Below are positions 49,301-63,400 of a DNA stretch of 64,000 bases, piece by piece (position 1 is the stretch's first letter; every line of letters starts with the position of its first letter). The notes under the pieces are model-generated. The model was not told where the DNA came from. It did no database searches and saw only the letters and a list, made by a program, of their open reading frames with translations. This DNA comes from Allodiplogaster sudhausi. Lineage: Eukaryota > Nematoda > Chromadorea > Rhabditida > Diplogasteridae. Made by a program: the position numbers and the translations under genes. The DNA lies in NCBI GenBank assembly GCA_945643635.1, contig CALZFC010000009.1, positions 4,918,501 to 4,982,500 on the forward strand, given 5' to 3'.

Positions 49301-50050
49301 TCCGCGCAGCCAAGTCCGGAAGAAATCGCTCCTACAATGCATTGCAAATGTTGAAGCACAAGACAAAACTAAGAAATTTGACTCGGAAAGTCACAGAAAT
49401 TGCACAGGAAATGATAATCTAAAAATATGACATCGGTATGGCAATTCAATGGACTGAGTTCGCTATTGGGCAGATCTGGGAGTGAGAGATCAGAAGAGAA
49501 CAAGGGGGTGGCCAAGAGATGAAGAAGGATGAGAAAGAGAGTGTCTCATCCCTGAACTGACTCACTCGTCGTCGCTTCATATATGCCTAAACACAATGCG
49601 AGCGCCATAATCCAGCAGCTTCGGAGCGAGCATCTTCCATCTTGTGGCTCATTCTTCTCTCTCTTCTCTTCTTGCATGCTCTCTCACGATAATCCATCCG
49701 TCTTCCTTTCATATTCCATCTCCATTTCTCTCTACTCTCTCTCTCTCTCACTCTCTCTCTCTCTCGCTAATGATTCTCTATATCTTCACGATAAACAACA
49801 CACTCATCACTTTCTGTCTCAGGCATGATTGTGAGTGAGGAAGAGCTTTCTCGCATGATACACTGACCCGCTGTGGTCAATTTGTGATGTATCTCCCTTT
49901 CCCTTTCTGTCTGCGTCTCTCGTTCGCTGCTAGCTCTTTCAATCTATTCATTCATGAGCATTCTGCCGCCTGCTTCTCACTTAATCTCTCTCACTGGTGT
50001 TCTCTCTTCCCTTTACACACACGCTCTCTTTCCATTATTCTCTCTCCTTA

Positions 50051-50088
<38 letters not shown>

Positions 50089-50211
50089 CCTCGCATGGCT
50101 CACTCCCATGCGTCACGCCATACAAACAATATCCAGACGATTCGCACTTCGCGACGCATTAAAGATAAACACTGACCATCGGCTGTGGGCAGTCACGGGA
50201 AAGAGAGAGAG

Positions 50212-50252
<41 letters not shown>

Positions 50253-50618
50253 AACAAAGAGTAAAAGGGTGAGAGTGCGAGGCAAAGATATATGGTAGAA
50301 GCTGATTGTGAGAGACAAAAAGAGATGGCAAGGAAGAGAGAAGGGAACAAGTGTTTAGAGCTGCCCTATCTTTCCGCTTATCAAACTAGGCATAGGGAGA
50401 GCGAGAGAGAGAGAGAGTGATAGTGAGAAAGAGAGATAGAGAGTGCCCGCCAGGCTGGCTACAAGCTTGCACTTGGCCATTCCAGTGGTCGGCAGATGGT
50501 CATTCTACAAGAAGGGAAGAAGGGAGCAAATGAATGAATGCATCCCGACACAACACACTCCTCTGCTGACCACTCTCTGCCGTCGTCATGGAAGAGGAGC
50601 GGAGACTGAGATAAAGGG

Positions 50619-50668
<50 letters not shown>

Positions 50669-51728
50669 CAAAGCAGAGAGATGCTTTGCAATGAAAACAT
50701 TGTTGAAGAAGAGTCATTCCGACGAGATGGCGTGAAGAGGCTATAAACGTGTGAAAAGAGGAAAAAGAGAGAGGGAGAGGGAGACCGGTTAAAGTAAAGT
50801 GTTTGATGAGAGTACGTTTTCCTTCCGTAGAGAGATGAAGAAGAGAAGCAGTCGCATTCAATGGGCATGTCTAAACTGGCGGCTAACTAACCCAGCTAAA
50901 GCGAGCCTAATTAAAGAGCGGTGAAAGCTACTGTGAAAGAAGCGGCAAAAGACATCATGAATGCCAGCCGCGCAAAGTGTGGTTGCACTTGTGGCAGCAG
51001 GGGTGGCCAACTAGCTAAGCGGTAACTGTCAAGTCAACCATATCGCAGAAGAAACAGCAAGGCACGACGCACAAGGGCTTGCTTGACACCTGAAAGTATT
51101 CACTGGGGCGAGGTGCATCTCAAGCACCATGCAACAGGACTATTCAAGAATCACCCTTCCACTACATGCATCGACAAACAGACGCAGAGTGGAAGAAGAG
51201 GACAGTCGACAACGCTCCCCCCCCCTCTCTGCCTCGCCACGAGTGTCCCCTAGGCGTACTCCGATCCACAACTGTACTGAAGTCGCGACTTGTTGGGGGT
51301 TGGTGGGAGGGAGAGGCAGATTGCACCTATCCCTTCCTGTCTGACTAGCTAACGCAATCCCTTCGGCAAGCACCCAAACAGACCAACTTTAAAAGAGAGA
51401 GGAGGAGAGTGAGAGAGAGAGCGGACGCATATATGCCAAACAGAGTCAAGAAAGCAAAGAGAGATTGCCTAGCAGATCCCTGTAGCCTCCTAGACTTATA
51501 AGTGCGAAAAGTTAAGAGTGCAGGGGTTATTCTTAAGTTTTCTGTTTCGATTCCCGTGGCTTGGCGGTGGTTTCCGGGATAACACAAGTCATCGCCAGAG
51601 GGAAGTGACAGCCAAGTGCCGATGCTAGTGCTTTAGGAGGAAGAGGAGAAAGAAGACAATGGGCGCGACAGCTAGATGACGAGCTCGCGTTGCCTGAAGA
51701 GTCTCCAATTTCGCCCCTGAGGGCGATA

Positions 51729-51760
<32 letters not shown>

Positions 51761-53753
51761 AAGCAAGAGAGGTAGCCAATCAGAAGAACAGAGAGAGCGA
51801 GAGAGAGCAACGACGCGAGAAACTCAGAAATTGTGAGAAGGTGAAAGAAAGCCAAGAGATTAGAAGAGCTTGCTGGGAGGAAAGTTTAGTTGTGAAAGTG
51901 AGGCAAAGCGACAGAACGAAGTGGACTAGAGGACCAGTGAGACGGGATCAAGTAAGTGAGAGAGAGAGGCTTGTTTACACGGGTCAGCCAGAGAGGGCGG
52001 ACGAGGCAAGCCAGCTACTGCTTTTCCCACTTCCAGGTTTGCCGTTGCTCATTTATGACTGCGAAGCGGGCGCGCAAAGGACTTCATGCCTAGGGGCATG
52101 AAGAACCACTGACCTCCCAAACGAACGACCACAAAGGCGTGTGTGTCACATCGTGACTGAGCGCATACACACACTTCAGAGAGGCGAGCGACTTTATTGG
52201 AAGTGTTCTTTTGAATGTGGCGGGACAACAAGAGGCAGGCGAGAGAAGGAGACAGCAGACAGAGAGAGGGAGAACAGAGAGGGGAGAGAGAGAACGATAT
52301 ATGTATATATAGAGATAGAGAAAGTGAGAGAGAGGGCTGAGAAAGAGGTCCAGATGTTCGAAGCAGCCCGTTCAAATCCGAAGCCAATCTGGCCCGAATG
52401 AATGGCCAAGCAGAGAGGAAGGCTGCCAGGAAGACGGCGAAAAAAAAACTAACACACATACACAATGCAGATTCGGATTGATCGGTCTTCAGTCACTTGC
52501 CTTTTTGAAGGCATTCACTTCGTAGAGAGATGAAGGCGATCGAATAGACAGGGGAACAGAAAAATAAAGAGAGCACGGAGGATGGATCAGCAACCGACAC
52601 TCGCCGTGTCTCACACGGCAGAGGCAGATTAATCATCAAAGAAACGGAGTGCAAACATGCCACGAAGAGCAGTAGACATCCTCCGTTTTCGTTGTATACA
52701 GGGAAAGTAGGCATTAAGATGTCTTTTTTCTCCTTTTCAATCGGTGCTGCATCCTACCCTCTGTTCGGTGCTGCATCCTACCCTCTGTACACACATATTG
52801 GAAGCTTCTCTAGAGTGAGGAGCAGTCTAGTATGTCGGATAGAGTAATTAGTTATCCCCACTACTCTTGACGACTAAAAGACTGCGCGCCACGAAATCCG
52901 GTCGGTACCTGTGCCTTCTCTTATGAGATACAGGGGGTGGGGGGGGGTGCTGAAGTATCCCCAACGCGCTGCTTCCGGCTATCTTCCGCTGACACGCTCT
53001 CGAGATCAAAGGAGCCCGACGATGGATAAGACGTTCGCACACAACACAAACTCGCACACACTCACGCATACTGTTTCATCTGCTAAAAGGCAACGGATAA
53101 AAAAGGAGGAGAAAGAAAGAAAGAGGAGAGCACACCTCTCACTCTCATTCTCCGCCTCTTCTCAGTCAGAACAGGCCACTCATATTGGATGCTGTATTAG
53201 TCTGAACAGTCTTGTACCGCAAGAGAAGAGCAGAAGATCTGCTAGAGCAGTACTCTCTGGAAGAGAAACAATGGAGGGAAGACGGGAGATAAGGGAGGGA
53301 TGTCTGCCAAGCTGTGATCGGAATGATCAACAAAGAGCCCGCAAAAATAGAAGAAGAAGAGTTATGATGGCATGTGGGCAGCAGAGAGTCAAGGTTACGG
53401 CTGTTTCATTGTCAAAGGGAAGGATTGGAGAAGAAGAAGTAGAGACTGAGAGATAGAGAGAAAGAGATTGAGTGCCACCCTCTCTCTCTCTCTCTCTCCT
53501 CTTCAGCTAAAAAGGCAGGCCTATCAAGAGCAGACTACCGAATGAGAGTGTGATGGTAAAGTTTCGATGCCCGAGGCTGTAAACCCACTTTGCTCTGTAT
53601 TGGCCATGAAACAGCGGTTTATTCAGCCTCTTTGGCCACTTTATGTATAAGGAAGTAGCGCAGCATTCAAAGGCCATTGCAAAAAAAGTGAACTGGCGCG
53701 CATGCTACTAGAGAGGAAGAAAGAGAAAGAAAGAGAGGAGAGAGAGAGAGGAA

Positions 53754-53788
<35 letters not shown>

Positions 53789-54233
53789 GAAAGAGGAAAG
53801 TACCGCTAGTTCAAGATGGTCTCTCAAAGCATCTTGCCTTGCGGTAGTATTTATTGAGAATGTGATGTAATAAAAGCAATGTAGCCCTTGGGAGCCTTAG
53901 CATCCATGCGCGCGCTTCAGAAAATGCTGGCATTCAATTAGCATAGCTGTGCAGATTCCAAGGAGAGAGCGTGAGAGGAGGGAGAGAGAGAGGGAGAGAG
54001 AATGCGGAAAGAAAGGCTCATCGCTCACGCCTCGTCCACTCGACAGCGTACACACGACGAGAACGGCCGACGGCTGTCGACTGCTTATCCCCAGCGGGCA
54101 TATGGACAGCCAGAGAGGGAGGGGTGACTGTGCGAGGGAGTCTTTCAATGACTAGAGTTTGAGAGGGTGAGCCGACTGCAGAGCATTCACGGCCATTCCG
54201 AGCACGTGTCGGCAGGCATCTTTTCTTTCTCTC

Positions 54234-54281
<48 letters not shown>

Positions 54282-54562
54282 CCTTTCGATGAAGCTGCTC
54301 GATCATGCCTAACACGATTCATTCATAAGCGAGACGGCGACAGCGCTCACAAACTTTTTTTATCCCCGTCTCAAGCAAAAGGAGAGAGGGAGAAAGGGAA
54401 TTAGGGAAGCGAGAGGAGGGAAAGCGAGAACAGAGACGGAGAGAACATAAAGACTTAGAGGGACTGATGGCAGAGTAACTTTTCGATCTCTATCTCTCCC
54501 TCTCTATTCATTCTTTATATTTCTATCTCACTCTATCTCTCCTCTCTATCTATTTCTCCCAC

Positions 54563-54598
<36 letters not shown>

Positions 54599-55208
54599 TT
54601 CGAAGCAAACACGCGCAGAGGAGCGGAGGGAACGATTGCTATCTTCCAAACTATCGGCCGCATGCTCGACGCAGTGTGGCTGCTTGCATATGAAATGATC
54701 CCAAACTCTGCTCCCTTCTAGACATTTGACGATCTATAATTCTCTATTCTTTGTTTAAAATCCTCTCATTTTTCTACACACTCACTTACCCAATCTTTCA
54801 CAGTCTCTCTTCTCTTCCTCATCTCTCTCTCTCTCACCTTCTCTGTTTCCATCTCGCCCCCTCTCTCTCTTTCTTTCTCTCTCTTTCTTTATCTCTCTCT
54901 CTCTCTCTCTCTCTCGGAAGCTTTATGCCCGACTCGAAACAGAGACACAATGGTCGCCGATGGATACGTGTAGCCGTAGTTTAGCGCCAGTGAACAAACT
55001 TTTTAAAATAATATGCATGAAGGGTAAGAGTCATTTGTGTGACAGAGCAAGGATGTATCTTTTTTAACAAAAACTTTTCCCTAATAAGAAGTGATACTAT
55101 CAAATCGATCAGCAAAAGTAACAGAAGAACCAAAGGCGAGCGTGATTTGATAGAAACCAAAACGTGAGACGATTATTACTTTAAAAATATCCAGCGATGG
55201 ATCATGTG

Positions 55209-55261
<53 letters not shown>

Positions 55262-56471
55262 TAGGTTTGAGTATGGGGCAAAGAATTGAAGAGTAATAAA
55301 GAGACTGGAGGAGGAGAGAGTCTTCACTGAGGTTTGTGTCGAGGAGGTGCTGTTGCAATCGTACTACAATAGATAGCAGAAAATGGAATGGGGGGGGGGA
55401 GAAAAAAGAAAGCGTGGCTGGCGAAACCGAGAAGATACGACGATACACGAACAGCACGAGAGGGTTAGAAGAGGTCGCGCTGCGGGAGCCAATTCTCAAC
55501 CGCAGACGCAGCACATAACCATCTCGATTGAGAGAGAGAGAGAGGGAGAGAGAGAGAGTGACAGAGATCGAGAAAAGATAACAATGAAGAAAGATGGGAG
55601 AGCAAGTGAGAGGGAGCAGAAGCAATGCAGAGAGAACTACGAGAAAAGGACGCAAGAAGGAGTTGAAGAGACTTGTCCACTCATGTATATATTGTACAGG
55701 CGTTAACCAGATCGGGACAGAGTGGGCGAAAGTAGAGACAAGAGAGAAGGAAAGCGAGAGAGAGAGAGAGAAAAAGAGAGAGAGAGAGATAGTAAGAGAG
55801 GGGAAGGAAAAAGAGTGAACGAGAGACATGCAAAATCGCCTGTCACCACATCAGGCGCCACCCAAGATGGAACAGGCGTGAATGATCTGGACTAGTACGA
55901 GAGCCGAGAAGACACTCCCGATGACTTTTCAGACAGCCTTGCCGACAGCAAGGCCGACTCAGTTCTCCTCTTTCTCCCTTTCACTCTCCCTTCTCATACC
56001 CATACGGACGGGTAATAGATGCAGTGACCGCACACGGGAGGAAAGGCTCATTTGCATGATTTGTAACTCGATGCGGGCCGAGTCCCCAGAGGGAATCGCA
56101 CGAAGCAGTGGTGACAAAGAAAGGCCGTCATCCTAATCGAGATCAAGAGGGAGGAAGGTGGTGAGAGAGAGAGGAAGTCACAGTCAAGAAGAGGTGGCTA
56201 GCAGTCTGAAACCAATGAGATGAAGCAACAACTTTACTTTTTGTCTCTGTCTGTGTGTGAAAAACTGAGATGATTAAGAGAGGCGGTGGTCGTTTTGACT
56301 CTTTCTCCATGCGAGGGAGGAACTGGCCGGCTGGCAAGGGCGACGCCTTCCTTCTCACGGCCGATTCGCCTAATTGGCTGCCGACACCATCTCGTCTTTC
56401 TCCCTGTGTGTTGGTGTGTGTCTTTGTTATGGCCTTGTGTTTTTGTGTGCTATTAACGAGGAAGAGAGAAG

Positions 56472-56510
<39 letters not shown>

Positions 56511-59500
56511 GGAGGAGAAAGAGGTGGGGTGGGGAGAACGACAGCGGAGCGCATTCGTTGGTACCCCGGAGGCACGAAGCCAAAAGCGCATCATTTCCGC
56601 CTCGGTGCTTACGGTCGGCGACTAGGGAGAGAAAGGAGAGGAAGCAGAATAAAGAAGGAGAGGAAGCTGAAAACAGCCGGCGAAGTAGTAATCGGCATGA
56701 AGGGTGGGCATGATTGGGGTCAAAAGAGATGGAGAGGAGCAAAGCGATAGCCTTCTTTCAGCAAGCCTCCACTGCAAGCTCACCCTAAGATGACCTCTCT
56801 TGGGAGAGAACAAAACATGGCTGTTTGCATTGGAGAAGAAGCTACGTGGAGGCGATGAAAAGAAAGCGAGCAGCACCTGCCATTAATCAGCCAAAGACTA
56901 TAGAAGCAACGGATCGGCTAACAATTGAGAGAGAGATTGGAAGAGAGAGGGAAGCAGAGAAAAGGGCATGAGTCATTGAGGGAGGGCTAAAAGTAGAAGG
57001 GAAAGGACGACGTCTTTGAACACAGCGGGGGCAACAGCTTAGACGGGCAGGCGGCATGCTTCTGACGTGAGTGTGGAGGAGGGAGCATACACACAAAAGA
57101 TGGGACGATATTCTTCTTTTGCTCTCTCCTTGCTTAGGTCTAGGTGTAGGGCGGGTCCGTGTACTATCTATCTCTCTCTATCTGGCTTCCTCATCTCGCC
57201 CTCCCTCTCAGCTCTTCCCAATCGGCCGGCCACGCCCGAGTGTAAACAATATTAGAAACATCGTCGGAGCATCGTAGCGAGCGAGTAGAGAGGAAGAGCG
57301 AATAGTGCAAGCTGCAACCCGCCAGCCAGGAAAGGACCACAAGAAGAAGCCGAGACGAATTCAAGACCGGACAATGCACAATGCCCGGTTCCGTTCGAAT
57401 ACTCAATTCTAGTCGAGGGGACGAATGGATGAGACGAGGGGATAGAAGGAGAGAGAGAAGGTTGGTAAAGTAAAGAGAGATATGAGAGCGAGAGTAAGTG
57501 ATGCACCGGGTCATCTCTCTCTCTGTGTCTCTCTCTCTCTCACTCTTTCTCTCACTTTCCCTTCCTGGCTATTTCAGTCCCCAAACCACCCCCGTAGCCT
57601 GCGTAATGATGATGCGTAGCGACAGCGACAATACGGCCATCCGGCATCTATCCATATCCGGCCCGTCTTCAGGGACTTTCCTTGAAATGGGGGAGGTGAT
57701 GCCCAAAGAGATGGGGGCATATCTAGGCAGTCAAAGTAAGACGGGTGAAGGAGATGAGAGGAGTGGGAGATGAACTGCTTGCAATGGGAAAGAAGAACTT
57801 GGAGATGGGAAAGATGAAATGAAAGCAGAAAATGAAGGCAAAAATAGCAAGCCGATGGAAATAAGGAAAAGTGGAAAGAAGGATGGCCCAGTAAGAATGG
57901 TTTCATCAGTCATGCCAAGATTAGTTTAAAGGCAGAGGAGAACCGCTCTGCAGTGGAAACCTGCGCCCACTTATGCTCTATTCATTTCAATCCTTCTCAA
58001 TTTGTCATTCTCTCTCCATTTATCTGCTCTCTCTCTATATCTTTCACTCTCTGTCACTCTTCCTTGTTCTGAGCCTTCTCAACTTCTCTCCCGTCTTTAT
58101 CTCCTGCCTTGCCTTCAGCTGGACAGATCGTCCTTCTTCACGCGGCATTACTTTGACTTCTTTCTCCCTCTCTTCTCAATTCCACGAGCCGAGCGAGAAA
58201 TAGGAAACTTTTACATCCTCGGCGTAATCATAGTTGTCGTGTGTACGCCTTGTGAAAGATTTGTGACATAGAGAACGAGAGAGAAGAGAGTGAAGATATG
58301 GAAAGAGAGGAATGGAATCATATAGAGCAAGAATCGGTGACTGAGACACAGAGAAAGGGATAGGGAACGAGCGACGCCGTTTGAAGCATTTACAAGGTTG
58401 ATGAGAAAGAAGAGAGGAATGGGGGTTAGGTATAAAGAGACTAGGAAGAGAAGTCTTCCTCATGGACAAAGGGCGAGTGGCTTAGTTCCCCTCTCGGCTC
58501 GCCTAGGAGACCTTCCTTTCAAACAACTGGCAGAGAAGTGACTCGGAGGGCTGCTTCGCAACTCATGATCAGGGATGAGATAAGCGCGATCTCTTGCCAT
58601 TCAGTGGACATCTCGTAGTCACTACGGCGGGGCACTCCAAGACGTCTCTGCTTGGCGAGTAATCGACATGACATGGTGAACACGAACAAGAAGTGGGAAA
58701 AATGTTTTAAGAACATGATGAGCTGCCGTTCCACATTGATTACTAGAGGAACTTCTTCGGCGGGAGGCGGTAACTCCAAACCGTTCCAAGTCTCTACTCT
58801 TCTCTTCACGCCTCGATGCGCACAGAGAGTGGCGTGAGAGGAGGCACGGATTGCCGAGTCAGGATCAAAACCAGACTTCGGTCAAAAGCCGGCCGCCGCT
58901 CCTCCCGCCATCCCGTCACTGGCTGACCTAGATAGTAGCATGTTGCGCATCTTAATAGCCATTACAAAAGGAGAGAAGAGCAGGGAGAGAGCTTGGCAGA
59001 GAAAGGAGAGGTACCAAGTGGATGTGTGCAGTGAAGCGAGGACAACTTGCCACCACAATGAACCTCATTAATCAACGCTTTGCTTAGTGCAAACACCGCA
59101 AATTCTAAGTCTTTCACTAGTTGACGGAAAATTGGTAAAACCTAAATTTATGGAGTTAATAGTTGGCAAAAAAATGTGCAATATTCAGCGTACTGCATGC
59201 ATCACCAATCAACTTCACAGATATCAACAACAGACGAAAATACTGCAAATTATTATGACTGAATACAACTGTCTAGTCGATAAATATATGAATGCACATT
59301 CTGAAATTTCACAACCTATCATTTTTATTTTACCGCCCAACGTATAATTAGAGCATGTCTCTCATGTCAGACATGATTTTTTTTTCTCTAGAAACTAGGT
59401 TGTATATTAAAATAGTATTATAGTACGAAATAGGAAATTCACAGATAATTTAAAATTATAAGTTAAATAAAAAAAGACGCACTTTTGCCGTCGACGGCGA

Positions 59501-60369
59501 GCGTTGCCTTGGCGATGCTGCTGCCGGCCGAGTTCATCGCGGCACAAACATAGCCGCCCGCGTCCGCCACCTTCACATCATCGATAGACAGCTGGCCGTC
59601 GGCGCCGACGCGGACGCGGCCGTCCGAGGAAATGTGGCCAGGGAAGAGGAGGTGCTGAATGAACGGAATTGAGTCAGTGGTCCAATGTGCGCAGCGATGT
59701 CCGAGTGGTTAAGGAGATTGACTAGAAATCAATTGGGCTCTGCCCGCGTAGGTTCAAATCCTGCTCGCTGCGAATACTTTTGAGATGTTGGGATAGCAGT
59801 TAAAGATTTTTTTTCATTTCTAAAGCACGATTTAGCCTTCATAAGTCGAATCTCGGAAAAAAAATGCTGCTGGTTACTTGTTGTCCCTCTCGACTCCAGA
59901 ACAACGCGGGTGTTGGCTGCCCGGCAGCGCGGCACTCGAATACGACGCGGTCGCCAGGGCGCGCCGCTCCGTCTGCCGGACGGTGCGTGAAAGCGGGGGG
60001 TGCCTGAACGCGCAACCTCGCCGACGCCTCGATGGAGCCGGCAGGGTTGCGCGCATGGCAGATGTACTCGCCCTCGTCGGACACTTGCACTCTGCAATCA
60101 AGGAAGGAAACCTATTTGTAAGAGTTTACACAACACACATACTAAAAATTGAATTTTTCTCTAACGACAAATATTTTTTTCTCGAAAAAAGCCGATATTA
60201 GCATCTGCCCTGTTTACATTTGTTCAAATAATTTTTAAACGATACAGAAATGCATAATTATTTAATTGGCCGTAATCTATCTTCTACGCTCACAATATAT
60301 TTTTGCATAAAATCGTTTTTAGGTTTTTTTAAAATTCAACATTCCATTCTAGCTTGAACCCCTCTTGAG

Positions 60370-60413
<44 letters not shown>

Positions 60414-63400
60414 TAAAGGAAGTCTCCGGCGAATGTTGGGGCAAGCAATTCAAAATAGGCATTTGAACCAAGAAGTGTCCCGCACGGAAGGGCCTCAAGC
60501 TGCCACTGGCTAAAATATGCCTAGTTCTCTACCCGTCACGTTTTCGGAAGGCTGTGATCCTCTCATTTCAGTGCTGCTGCCCTTGCACTCTCTCCACAGA
60601 AATTTGTGGTCAAAAAATTGCATAGGGAGCTGACGTGTTGAGAAAATTCCGGCCAATGTCGGTTGCGGGCTCCCATATGCACGCTTAAGAATAGTGGTCG
60701 GGCTTACCCGGTTTTGCTATACACAGATCTTCTTTTCAAAATGGCTGGATTTGGCGTTTTTGATGCGACCGAGCGATGCAAAATAGGAGGTGCTCAGAAC
60801 TACAGTAGCTAATTCTCTACCCGTGATATTTAAAATGACTTTAATTCTGGAATGATAAGATGAAATTCTTTAAAACTTTCCCTATCTAAGTTTTACGCTG
60901 AGACGAACTGATCTATGCTTAAAAAACGATATGTTAATTATTCGCCGGAGACCTCCTTTAAGGGGGCAAAAACTCACTCCTAAATTCCCGCTCTTTTGCC
61001 AGAATAAAGAGCGAACAATTATGTAATCTTGAAAGACACTGAATATTCACGAAAATTCAAATAGATTACCTATGAGTTTCGTTGTCCTTTAACCCCTATT
61101 TCTTTCAATTCGAAATTTGAAATATCCATTCCCCCTAATTGTCGAGATTTCCCTTTCCTGCCTTGAATGCATCGCATGCCATCCACCATGCAGCACTCTT
61201 CAAGGTGACTCGACATGGCTTGTCAGCAAAAAATGCTTGGATAGCTGTAGAGTGAACCGGCAAGGAAGAGATTGAGAAGATATAGAGGTTTTGCACGAGT
61301 GAGAGAGGGAACGGAAGAGAGGAGGGAGAAAGAGAGCAAAAGAAAAAAAAGAGCAGGAAGGGAGAATGTGGACGACAAACTCAAGGCCTGCGCTTGCCAA
61401 GCTCGCGTCATGATGACAGCTCTGTCAAGATATTTCAAAGTGCGCATCAGACTTGACTGAAGAAGAAGTGGCTGTCATGGACACCAAGCAATGGCGTATT
61501 TCTATTCATTCAATTTAAATTTAAATCAATCTTTTCTCCAACCGCTCGCATTCTTCCGCTGTGGAATAGGCAACGTAGAATTGAATTTGTAACAGAAATA
61601 AAGCATATTTTGCAATAAAGAAGACGATGCTAAAAAAATAACATGAAATATAATCTGAAAGGGAAAAACAGATGCGAACCGATCGATCCTGAGTCCCCGG
61701 TTGTCCTTGGCGATGTATGCTCGAGCCACGGGCATCTGAGACGCGGCCTTCTTCCAGCTGATCTGCGGCTGTGGCTCTCCAGAGACGCGGCAGTCGAAGA
61801 GCACCGACGCACCCACGTCCACTGTCACGTCCTTCGGCTCTTGCTGCAAGTAAGAAGTGCCAAGTGGACAATTAAAATGAGAAAAAAACCTAACTATTTT
61901 CTTTTTTTAATGATTGATCAAAAATGAATGAGTAATTTTAAACGAAATACGCTAATAAAAAAATGCAACGAAATAAAAATGTAAGAGGTTCCCTTTGTAA
62001 GCGCCTAACAAAACATACCAGAAACATTGGCTTCTCATAGACGGAGAGCCGCGCCGGATTCGAGATGCGCTCGCCGACCATGTTCGTCGCGACGCACACG
62101 TAGGCGCCGCTGTCCGAATTTTGAACCTTAATCAATCAAAGATAAACTCATGATTTTTAAAGAGATTTAAATATTTTCATACTAATTATTTATTCATCGG
62201 TATCAAAAGTTGTGTTGCTATGCTTAGGCAATACTGGAATGCAGGAAACACAGGAACACAAGTGGAGACGCGAGAAGACAATGTTTATTGCGCTAACGGG
62301 GTCGCCTTATATAGGGCAGGGAGATGGTTTAATTTCGTAAGGGCAAAGGGAATAGTGCAGGAATTGCAGATATGATAATATCCTGACGTGATATATCTAC
62401 ATGACAGATGAAATTTCAGAATGATTAATAGCAACGAACATTGTTTCCGGCTGTTTCTCCAAAGCAAAGCCCACACATTCAGAGTTTTAAGAGAACTCAT
62501 GTGAGCAAAGTAGGATTGTTTTTTTTAAATAAAAATTAAAGGCTAAAAATTCATTGACGTATTAGCGTGAAAGCGAACCGGTTCTATGATGAGATTGCCA
62601 TCGGGATGCAGCTTGAATCGCTCGTCGTCCTGGATGCGCAGCTCCTTCTCGTCCTTCCGCCAAGTCACGACCGGGTCGGGGAAACCGCGCGGCGGCGAGC
62701 ACTCCAGCACGGCCTTGTCGCCGCTTAGAGCCTACACACAAATTGCATTAAATTTTTGCTTGAAGTAAAATATAGCAGCTAATAATGTACAGGAGAAAAA
62801 CTATTTAAAAAAACATGCAGGTAAAAGTAATAAAAAGTAAAGTAAGAAAAAGTTAAGTCAAGAAATAGGCTCGACCTGCACCGGCCGCGGCCTCGTCCGG
62901 AAGTCGTCCCTGAGCATAGCGATCTTGAGAGTGCCCTCGCGCGATTGCGCCTCGCCGTGTTCGTTCCGCGCGACGCAGTAGTACGAGCCAGCATCCGCCG
63001 CCTTGCCGTTCTTTCCTGCATATACTTGACTAAAACACGCCGATTCCGACAAAGATCAAAAGATCATAAAAAATTTCAATTAACGAGTTTAATTAAATAC
63101 AAACCGCTGTTGACGCTCAACAAGAAGAGTGCGCCGGTGTTGAGAACGATTCGATGAGAGTTTACGAGTTCTTTGTTTGTTGTTACCTGACAAATGAAGC
63201 CAATTTGTTACCGACATCAATCAAGCTCCAGAACTTGGAGTGCACAACGAATATGTGGGGGCAAAACTTTGTCAGTACTTGCAAAATAGTAAATGGATAT
63301 TTGCATATGTGTGTGTATGATAACCGACCGGCTGTCCGTCCTTGTACCAAGTGATCTCAGCCGAGGCTGGCTTGGCGGCGCAGTTCAGCGTGGCCGGAGA

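Larger units (their letters stand above)
43993..59482. other. 15.5-kb sax-3 intron between Ig4 and Ig5
   Basis: Far larger than the other sax-3 introns. It is made largely of (GA)n/(CT)n tracts and purine-rich sequence of alternating strand bias. It contains a candidate alternative first exon at 44197-44128 and short tandem repeats (47.07-47.12, 47.95-48.04, 52.74-52.79 kb). I see no other convincing gene. Confidence 0.6.

Noticed and set aside
43993..59482. Two separate genes, one ending after Ig4 and one starting at Ig5
   Set aside because: Exon 8 and exon 9 agree in phase and together complete the Robo domain order; the short form is better explained as an alternative start.
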